DNA of 64,000 nucleotides. Origin: VBDM01 sp035317085 (GTDB taxonomy: Bacteria; Pseudomonadota; Gammaproteobacteria; Burkholderiales; SG8-39). The stretch covers positions 13,352-77,351 of the forward strand of contig DATHHS010000216.1 of the NCBI GenBank assembly GCA_035317085.1, written 5' to 3'. Positions 57,997-64,000 of this stretch are shown one piece after another. The stretch's first letter is position 1, and every line of letters starts with the position of its first letter. The notes under the pieces are model-generated. The model did not search any database. It was not told the origin of the DNA and saw only the letters and a program-made list of their open reading frames with translations. Both the position numbers and the translations under genes were made by a program.

Positions 57997-59147
57997 GGCC
58001 TGCTCTCCAGCCAGCCGCGATTGAAACGCGCATGCTTGATTCGGGAGCGACCCCAAGTGTAGAGCACGTGAATATCACCGGCCTGATCCTGCATCATCCA
58101 GGGGTAGGAATACTCCGAAACCGGGGCAGGGGGCGAACCGGGTTCGAGCTTGCGCACAAGGCGCCACTTGTTTCCGAAGTCAGCCGACAGTGCCAGCGAC
58201 AGGTCTTCGCGGTTTTCCTCGGCGTTGTTGAATGCGAGCAACAGGTCGCCGCCGGCGAGCAACACGCTTGCGATCGCGGCGTTCGGATTGGGCAGCTCCG
58301 TCTTGACCGGTTCACTCCAATGCGCCCCTCCGTCGTTCGTTCGAATCACGAGAATCCGGTCCGGCGGATCCCCCGCATACCGCATAAGGCCGACCGCCTC
58401 GGTTGCCGACCTCGGCACGATCACCGGCTGCAACGAGGATTTCCCCCAGGACAGACGGGTTTTTCGGATCACGCGCCCCTCGGCGTCCAGGCGCAGCAAC
58501 TCGCCGAACTTGCCCAGGAACTCGTGATACACCGGCAAGCCCATCGCTCCGTCGGAGAACTGGAGCGGCGCGCCCTTCACCAGCGTGCTGATGTTGAAAA
58601 ACGGCGACGTGATCAGGCGTCTGGGCGGACTCCAGGTTTCGCCCTCGTCGTCCGAAACCATCTCGTTGATGGCGCTGCCCGCCCAGCCGCCGACGGACAC
58701 GCTCACGAAAAACAGGCACAGGCGTCCGCTGCGGTCGCGCCCGACCACGGGATTGCCCAGCTTGCGTATGTAACGTCGAAGATGCCGCTGCGCGAATTCG
58801 CGGTTGACCACTACGTGCTCGGGGGACCAGCTTCCTTCCCTCGGAGCGTAAACGGACGTGTAGATGGAAACGTCCGACGCCCCTTCGCGGCTGCCCCCGT
58901 ACCAGAATGCCCGCAGCCTTCCGCCGGAGATCTCTGCGGCGGCTGCGCTGTGGACCGACGCCGTGGTGCTGTTGGGCAGGAGCTCGCCGCTAAAGAATGG
59001 CTTTGCCGGGGACGACGCGGCGCGCGCGGGCGTCTGCGGGAACGCAAACCCGCCCGGTGCCGGCGCGGTAAGCACTCGGGCGTAAAGGCCGGCGAATGCG
59101 AGAGCCGCCGCAACCAACAAAGCCCACCTTGGCCATCGCCCCCGCAT
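57993..59147 (-). CDS. Membrane-anchored BNR/sialidase-like glycosidase
   Basis: 384 residues from ATG 59147. A single N-terminal hydrophobic segment (ALLVAAALAFAGLYARVL) anchors or exports the protein. The rest is a six-bladed propeller with Asp-box-like turns: SDDEGETWSPPRRL, TNDGGAHWSEPVKTEL and SADFGNKWRLVRKL. RLRAFWYGGSREGASDVSIY supplies an Arg-rich first blade. Bacterial exo-sialidase family members of this type act on sialic acids or other sugars; sugar specificity cannot be read. It starts 4 bases after the LtaS-like gene and overlaps the next gene. Confidence 0.85.
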   Translation of the reverse strand: MRGRWPRWALLVAAALAFAGLYARVLTAPAPGGFAFPQTPARAASSPAKPFFSGELLPNSTTASVHSAAAAEISGGRLRAFWYGGSREGASDVSIYTSVYAPREGSWSPEHVVVNREFAQRHLRRYIRKLGNPVVGRDRSGRLCLFFVSVSVGGWAGSAINEMVSDDEGETWSPPRRLITSPFFNISTLVKGAPLQFSDGAMGLPVYHEFLGKFGELLRLDAEGRVIRKTRLSWGKSSLQPVIVPRSATEAVGLMRYAGDPPDRILVIRTNDGGAHWSEPVKTELPNPNAAIASVLLAGGDLLLAFNNAEENREDLSLALSADFGNKWRLVRKLEPGSPPAPVSEYSYPWMMQDQAGDIHVLYTWGRSRIKHARFNRGWLESRP

Positions 59148-59151
59148 TGCT

Positions 59152-61143
59152 TCAGGGCCCGGTCCGGACCACGGGTGCGTGAGGCCGGGGCGGATTGTGA
59201 TAGAGCATATATTTCGAAGTCTCGTAGAGCGCCTCGTGCAGACGGCGCAGCTCGGCGACCTTTTCGGGATAGCGCTCGTGCACCTCCAGCGTAGCGTCCT
59301 GCGAGCGGTAGCGGAACAGGCGCGCCACACCCGCATCCAGGCGAAGATAGAACTCGTCGTCGAGCACTCCGGAATGCCCGATCAGCGAAAAATGCGGATC
59401 TTTGGGCCCGAGGTTGAGCAGATCGCGCCCGAGCCCCGTGTTGAGATAGGGAACGCCGATCAGGCTCAAGGACATGGGGAGGGCGTCGGTCAGGCTGGCG
59501 GTGAAATCGACGCGAGTGCCGCCTTTGATCAGCCCGGGTGCGTAGATGACGCAAGGGACGTGGTATCCGGTCAGCAGGAGCTTCTCCCAGGGCGTCTGCT
59601 GGGTGGAAGGATTGCCGTGATCCCCGTACATGACGAACACCGTATTCCTGAAGTAGGGCGATTCCTTGACCTTGGCAAAGAACGAACCGAGCGAAAAGTC
59701 GAGGTATCGCATGCCGTTGTAGGCCGCGAGGCCGTCGAAACCGTTTTCCGCCAGAGCCGCCGCGTCGACCTTTGCGAGCTCGAATCCGGGGTGATCGTCG
59801 GGGATGCCAAAAGGGCGGTGATTCCCTGCCGTCTGGATGAACGCGAAGAAGGGTTTTTTCTCGTCGCGAAGCGTCCGCTGGGCCTTGTCGAACAGGACGA
59901 CATCGGACACACCCCAGCCGTCCACCTGCGGCGCGTCGTAGTCACCCTCCTCGAAGACGTGCAGGCCGGGGATGTTGTGCGTAAACAGGCCCCGGATGTT
60001 GCCCCAGTTCGCGCTCCCTCCCAGAAAATAATATTTTTCGTATCCCTCGAGCGCATTCACCAGCGTGTGCTGATTCACTACCAGCGGATTGCGCGAAGCG
60101 GTGGTGGCCCCGTTCACGTCCGGAATGCCGGTGAGCATCTCGAACACCGATCGCGGCGTCGGAACTTCCGGCACGAAGAAGTTCGTGAACAGCAAGCCGT
60201 CCTTCGCGATCGCGTCGAAGTACGGCGTGGGCTTGAGCGGGTTGCCGAAAACTCCCGCCTTGAACGCCGCGAACGACTCCAGGTGAATCACCACCAGGTT
60301 GTACCGGATGCCGGGCTTGCGCGGTGGCGTGACGTAGCGGGCGAAGTCGAGTTTCTGCGGATCCGGCGACTTGATTCCGAGCAGCGCAGCCGTATAGGCG
60401 TAGTGCTCGCGCACCTTGTCCGTGTCGTAGGGGAGATTGCGGTTTTCCGCGGTGTCCATGAGAAACAGAACCGGATTGAGAGCGAGCGCGGCCACGGCTT
60501 CACTCGAAGAGAAATACGCCTCGCTCCAGCGCAGCGGATACCGCGACCACTTGCCGTAAATTCCAAACGTGTACAGGCCCACAAGTACTCCGATCACCAC
60601 TCGCTTCGGCCACGTGCCAAGAGGCGCGGCGGTCGGTACGAGCGTGCGTTGGGCAACGCGACGCGCGATCCAGAGAAATGCGAAAGTGAGAAGCAGCAGC
60701 GCGAGGAAGCAAAGGCCCAGCGGATAGGTTTCCCATGCCACCCGCGCCGCCACGCCCACTGGGGTGAGATGATCGACGAGGCTCGCGTTCAGGCGCACCC
60801 GCACGTAGGCGTAGTGTCCGAAATCGACGAAATAGAGCAGCAGCACCACGCACTGCACGGTCGCGAGATAGGCGAGCCACGCGAGGCACGCGGCGCGGCG
60901 CCGGACCGGATCGAAAAGCGGGATCCATCCCAGAATCGCGAGCGGCAGCAGAAGCAGCAGAACGAGCCGCAGGTCGAATTTGGACCCGAGGTAAAAGGCC
61001 TTGATCAGGTCCGCCGAAGAGGCCCCGGCGAGCGTCTCGTGAAACGCGACCCAGAACGCGATCCGGAATCCCGCGAACACCGCGAAGTTGATCGCGGCAA
61101 GCGCGAGCAGAAAGCGGGCGAGCGCCGGGAGTCGATTGAACAT
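59152..61143 (-). CDS. LTA synthase-family membrane sulfatase/phosphotransferase
   Basis: 663 residues. Five transmembrane helices in the first 240 residues (for example FLLALAAINFAVFAGFRIAF and LVLLLLLPLAILGWIPLF) precede an extracytoplasmic alkaline-phosphatase-superfamily domain. Metal and nucleophile residues: Glu in LVVIHLESFAAF, Thr in VPEVPTPRSVFEML, Asp-His in VFVMYGDHGNPS and His in FSLIGHSGVL. In Gram-negative bacteria this family transfers phosphoglycerol or phosphoethanolamine to periplasmic glucans or lipid-linked glycans. It heads the operon with the sialidase-like and membrane proteins. The alpha/beta hydrolase gene ends 15 bases upstream on the same strand. Confidence 0.93.
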   Translation of the reverse strand: MFNRLPALARFLLALAAINFAVFAGFRIAFWVAFHETLAGASSADLIKAFYLGSKFDLRLVLLLLLPLAILGWIPLFDPVRRRAACLAWLAYLATVQCVVLLLYFVDFGHYAYVRVRLNASLVDHLTPVGVAARVAWETYPLGLCFLALLLLTFAFLWIARRVAQRTLVPTAAPLGTWPKRVVIGVLVGLYTFGIYGKWSRYPLRWSEAYFSSSEAVAALALNPVLFLMDTAENRNLPYDTDKVREHYAYTAALLGIKSPDPQKLDFARYVTPPRKPGIRYNLVVIHLESFAAFKAGVFGNPLKPTPYFDAIAKDGLLFTNFFVPEVPTPRSVFEMLTGIPDVNGATTASRNPLVVNQHTLVNALEGYEKYYFLGGSANWGNIRGLFTHNIPGLHVFEEGDYDAPQVDGWGVSDVVLFDKAQRTLRDEKKPFFAFIQTAGNHRPFGIPDDHPGFELAKVDAAALAENGFDGLAAYNGMRYLDFSLGSFFAKVKESPYFRNTVFVMYGDHGNPSTQQTPWEKLLLTGYHVPCVIYAPGLIKGGTRVDFTASLTDALPMSLSLIGVPYLNTGLGRDLLNLGPKDPHFSLIGHSGVLDDEFYLRLDAGVARLFRYRSQDATLEVHERYPEKVAELRRLHEALYETSKYMLYHNPPRPHAPVVRTGP

Positions 61144-61158
61144 AGGCGGCGGGGCTTC

Positions 61159-62034
61159 CTAGGCCGCCCGCGCGCTTGCGTCGAAGCGCGCTTTGAACCG
61201 CAGAATCTGCTCCAGCGTGTTCTGCCCGGTTTGGTGGGGCGGCAGAACCTCCCACAGTTCCGACTTCGGCATCAGTTCCTTAAGCGCCCAGGACGCCGAC
61301 CGCGTGTGCCGGCTATCGGCGCCCGACATGATCAAAGCCGGGCTCTCGATCCGCATAAGCTCCTCGCCGCTCGCGCCCGAAGGCATGGTGTCGTTGAAGA
61401 TCGCGTCCCGGCTGCGCGCGCAAATATCGAGGTATCGGTCCACGTTCTGATCGAGGAGCTCGCGGGCGAGCTCGGGATAGACCGCCGCCGGCGACCCCCA
61501 GGGTCCGATCTCGGGGTCGAGCCAGAAATTTTCGCCTCGCGGCGCGCGTTCGACCACCGCGGAAAAGCCTTTCGCGCGCACGAACTCCATATGACGCCGG
61601 AAAAATTCGTGGCCCTTCTCCATCCAGAGGTATCCGCCTACCGGCCAGTGCAGCAACAATCCTTTGCATGCCGAAGGGTGACGCACCGCGAAGGCGAGCG
61701 CGAGCGAGGCGCCCATGCAGCTGCCTAGAATGGTCGCCTGCTTCGCGCCGGCCAGATCGAGCAGCGCCCTGGCTTCCTGAACATACAGATCCCAGTCGAG
61801 CGCCTCGATGCGGCCGCCCGACAGGCCGCATTCACGGCGATCGTAGGCGATGCAGGTGAAATGGCGCGAAAGCGCCGCGAGCCCGTCCATCTGCCCGAAC
61901 GCTTCCTTGCCGCCCGCCGCAGTCCAGCGCGACATGACCGAGCGCCACCCACCCGGGGCGAACATCAGCAGAGGCTCGCCCGTCCCCTGGATGAGGTAGT
62001 GGATCCTGATACCGTTGATCGTTGCGAATGGCAT
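61159..62034 (-). CDS. Alpha/beta hydrolase with a Cys nucleophile position
   Basis: 291 residues. The fold is evident from MFAPGGWRS (oxyanion loop), CIAYDRRECGLSGG and the nucleophile elbow ATILGSCMGASLALAF. Cys106 (G-S-C-M-G) replaces the usual Ser, as in dienelactone hydrolases. LIMSGADSRHTRSASWALKE carries the expected acid region, and the His may be in VLPPHQTGQN. The substrate is not known; the gene could belong to aromatic-acid catabolism. It is divergent from the SDR gene across 182 bases and is upstream of the LtaS-like operon by 15 bases, so may be co-transcribed with it. Confidence 0.88.
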   Translation of the reverse strand: MPFATINGIRIHYLIQGTGEPLLMFAPGGWRSVMSRWTAAGGKEAFGQMDGLAALSRHFTCIAYDRRECGLSGGRIEALDWDLYVQEARALLDLAGAKQATILGSCMGASLALAFAVRHPSACKGLLLHWPVGGYLWMEKGHEFFRRHMEFVRAKGFSAVVERAPRGENFWLDPEIGPWGSPAAVYPELARELLDQNVDRYLDICARSRDAIFNDTMPSGASGEELMRIESPALIMSGADSRHTRSASWALKELMPKSELWEVLPPHQTGQNTLEQILRFKARFDASARAA

Positions 62035-62216
62035 GGCGTATCCTGTCCGCTGCCGGGGACGACGGCCGCGACCGCGCCGAGCGGCGGCCGGGAGAAGGTG
62101 GCAAAAATTATAACGAGAAGATCGCTAGCCATGGAAAGAAAACACACTTTTACCGCGACGGAACAGCGTGCGCTGCTGACGCCGCTCCTGGAAAGCGCGC
62201 GTTGACGGCCCGCTCG

Positions 62217-62990
62217 ATGAACGACGTGGGAATGACACCGGGCGGCGAGCTTGTGGGAAAAGTTGCGCTGGTCACCGGCGGCGCAAGGAACATCGGCCGG
62301 GCGATCTGCCGCTCGCTCGCCTCGGGCGGAGCCTCGGTGATGGTGAACGCCAACACCTCGCAAGGAGAGGCCAGGCAGACGGTGGCCATGATCAAGGCGA
62401 AGGGCGGAGCAGCCGCCACGTATTTCGCCGACGTCACCGATCCGGCTGCAGTCGCGAAAATGGTGGACGCGGCTGTCAAGCAGTTCGGGCGCCTGGATAT
62501 TCTCGTCAACAACGCTGCGATCAGGAGTGAGACGCCTTTCGAGGACATCAAACTGGAGGAATGGCGGCGGGTGATCGCGACCGTGCTCGACGGCGCGTTC
62601 CTGTGCACCCAGTCCTGTCTTCCTCACCTGACGCGCGCGCGCGGCGGTACGATCATCAATATCGGGGGCCTCACCGCGCACAAGGGCGCGACCGGCCGCG
62701 CCCACGTGATCGCGGCCAAGGCCGGGATTGCCGGGATGACCCGGGCGCTCGCCCTCGATCTCGCGCCACACCGCATCACGGTCAACTGCGTGGTGCCGGG
62801 GACGATAGAGACCGTGCGCGGCCTGCCCGGCGCGCCGGCGCGCCCGAAAGACCGGCGCGGCCTGCCTCCGATCGGACGCCGAGGGGAACCCGAGGAAGTC
62901 GCGGCGGTGGTGCGCATGCTGTGCGGTCCCGACGCGCGCTATATCACCGGCCAGACCATTCACGTCAACGGCGGCGGCTTCATGCCCTGA
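62217..62990 (+). CDS. Short-chain dehydrogenase/reductase-like protein lacking Ser and Tyr of the active site
   Basis: 257 residues from ATG 62217; ATG 62232 (MTPGGELVGKVALVTGG) is close and possible. The Rossmann motif is VTGGARNIGRAICRSLA, the NNAA motif is VNNAAIRSETPF and the Lys of YxxxK is kept (AAKAGIAGMTRALA, Lys168). At the Ser position there is Gly151 (NIGGLTAHKG) and at the Tyr position Val164 (RAHVIAAK). Family length and C-terminal HVNGGGFMP are normal. It is either inactive as a classical oxidoreductase or uses other residues. No operon partner on its strand is in the window. Confidence 0.9.
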   Translation: MNDVGMTPGGELVGKVALVTGGARNIGRAICRSLASGGASVMVNANTSQGEARQTVAMIKAKGGAAATYFADVTDPAAVAKMVDAAVKQFGRLDILVNNAAIRSETPFEDIKLEEWRRVIATVLDGAFLCTQSCLPHLTRARGGTIINIGGLTAHKGATGRAHVIAAKAGIAGMTRALALDLAPHRITVNCVVPGTIETVRGLPGAPARPKDRRGLPPIGRRGEPEEVAAVVRMLCGPDARYITGQTIHVNGGGFMP

Positions 62991-63022
62991 GCGGGAGGCA
63001 TGTCCCTGCTTGGCGCTCGCAA

Positions 63023-64000
63023 TCAAAAGTCGGATCGCCGGCGTCGATCCGGCTTGCGGCGCCGTTTCTCCTTCCCGGTATTTTCGTCGCCGCGTGGGCT
63101 GGTCGTCCTTGCCGGTTCGACCGTTCGGCGAGGGCCACTGCGGCGATCAACGAAAGCGGCTTTTTTCCCCGCTTTCACCGCCGCCAGCCACCGAATCCCT
63201 TCCTGGTCGATGTAGTAACACTCGGAAAAGTCGACGATCACGTCGTCCACGCGCGAGATCGCGGCATGGTAGGTCGATTCGATGACCGGCAGCGAACCAT
63301 AGTAGATGTTGCCCCGGATCTTCAGCACGTTGCCGCGAAGGCTGATATTGGGATGCGCCTGTTCCCACTTCGAATAGGCAATCGCGAGGACGGACCCGAC
63401 GACCACGGCGCCGAACAGATCGAGGAACAGCACCGACAGAAAGGACGCCATGAACACCACCGCTTCGCGGCGATCCTTGAGGTGAGGTTTGATGTCCTCC
63501 CAGTTGATCATGTTGGCCCCCAGCACCATGATGATGGCCGCCATGGCAGGCATCGGAATGATGGCCATCAAGTCGCCGAGGAACAGCACCATCAGCAGCA
63601 GGATCAGCGCCGAGCTCGCCGAGGTCAAGCGGCTCTGGCCGCCCAGGGTATACACCAGCCACATGCGGTTGAAGGAAGCGCAGGTGGGCAGGGAAGACAG
63701 AAAAGGCAGCAGGCAGTTGGATACCGCGTCGGCAAAGATGCCCTTGCGGCTGTCGGTGTAACCGCCGATCTTGCGGTTCATGCGCCGCATCGCCGCCACT
63801 GTTTGAAACAGCCCGAGCAAGGCCAGGGTCACGGCGCCCGGCAGGATCGCGATGATGTCCGGCAAGGCCTCCTGATTGAAAGCCGGCATCGAGGGAAAGA
63901 CAAATCCCACCGACGCCAGATTGGCGATCTGTTCGACCATCGTATTCTGCAAGCCGACAGTGGCATTCAGCCAGGCGGAGTACGCCGTGCCGGCAGCGAC
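63023..64000 (-). CDS. SulP-family anion permease with STAS domain, C-terminal part (cut by window edge)
   Basis: The frame stays open to the right edge. What is visible is the second half of the membrane domain (LPGAVTLALLGLFQTVAAMR, ILLLMVLFLGDLMAIIPMPAM, AVVFMASFLSVLFLDLFGAVVVG) and a cytoplasmic STAS domain (VLKIRGNIYYGSLPVIES, VDDVIVDFSECYYIDQEGIRWL). The DFSE-x-x-YIDQEG segment fits the STAS phospho-site loop, though a Ser/Thr is replaced by Tyr or Asp here. SulP proteins import sulfate, bicarbonate or other anions. A basic tail of about 40 residues (KEKRRRKPDRRRRSDF) follows the STAS domain and is unusual. Confidence 0.93.
   Translation of the reverse strand, partial: VAAGTAYSAWLNATVGLQNTMVEQIANLASVGFVFPSMPAFNQEALPDIIAILPGAVTLALLGLFQTVAAMRRMNRKIGGYTDSRKGIFADAVSNCLLPFLSSLPTCASFNRMWLVYTLGGQSRLTSASSALILLLMVLFLGDLMAIIPMPAMAAIIMVLGANMINWEDIKPHLKDRREAVVFMASFLSVLFLDLFGAVVVGSVLAIAYSKWEQAHPNISLRGNVLKIRGNIYYGSLPVIESTYHAAISRVDDVIVDFSECYYIDQEGIRWLAAVKAGKKAAFVDRRSGPRRTVEPARTTSPRGDENTGKEKRRRKPDRRRRSDF

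Noticed and set aside
57286..58062. A 258-codon plus-strand frame across the membrane-protein gene
   Set aside because: It is antisense to a hydrophobic protein and shows the Arg/Asp/Gln-rich composition typical of such shadows.
1..64000. CRISPR arrays, tRNA or rRNA genes, prophage
   Set aside because: No regularly spaced repeats, cloverleaf or rRNA-like segments and no phage structural genes were seen while reading both strands.

Overview
The window reads as a chromosomal segment of a high-GC betaproteobacterium, possibly an environmental lineage; order and genus cannot be fixed by eye. Support comes from the betaproteobacterial gene orders (proA-nadD-rsfS-rlmH-maf; pilGHIJL next to rubredoxin and thiD-thiE-hemL; yqgE-ruvX-pyrR-pyrB-pyrC'; accB-accC-prmA) and from periplasmic Bug-family receptors. 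GTG and TTG starts are common and many neighbours overlap by 1-20 bases.

Layout. 1-3080 (minus): maf (cut by the edge), rlmH, rsfS, nadD, proA. 3175-5805 (plus): glnE. 5870-9400 is an accessory island: a remnant of a chromosomal integron. It holds an integron integrase that has lost its N-terminus and carries a one-base frameshift, a BrnT toxin/antitoxin cassette ending in an attC-like site, an IS110-family (IS1111-group) element inserted at the edge of that attC, and a DUF6151/GFA-like cassette. 9541-13946: pilU and pilT (minus), divergent from yggS-proC-yggT (plus). 13966-18146 (minus): a tightly coupled run yqgE-ruvX-pyrR-pyrB-cupin-pyrC', in which pyrC' has lost its metal-binding histidines. 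18225-27138 (minus): the Pil-Chp chemosensory operon pilG-H-I-J-L, which controls the type IV pili powered by PilT/PilU. 27370-31971: rubredoxin, thiamine (thiD, thiE) and haem (hemL) genes, mgtE. 32134-39717: mtgA, tonB, an RNase II/R-type exonuclease, an enolase-superfamily enzyme, yqiA, mpl and a small nucleotidyltransferase-like protein. 40035-46658: aroQ, accB, accC, prmA, a zinc-ribbon membrane protein, a PfkB kinase, an acyltransferase and apaH.

From 46840 to the end the content is more variable. It includes a GST, a split thiamine-diphosphate decarboxylase, a dihydroxyphthalate-decarboxylase-like or solute-binding protein, a DegP-like protein without a triad, a glutaredoxin-DinB fusion coupled to a metallo-beta-lactamase-fold protein, three coupled periplasmic receptors (Bug, SsuA-like, Bug) with no membrane permease beside them, a PhnD-rhodanese fusion, an LtaS-sialidase-membrane protein operon, a Cys-nucleophile alpha/beta hydrolase, an SDR lacking Ser and Tyr, and a SulP transporter cut by the right edge.

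The most interesting part is 5870-9400. The IS1111-type element sits between two cassette boundaries with CTAAC at both junctions, and its 3' noncoding region carries a 12-of-13 match to the left insertion junction, as expected for the guide of a seekRNA/bridge RNA. All calls were made by reading; no database search was run.
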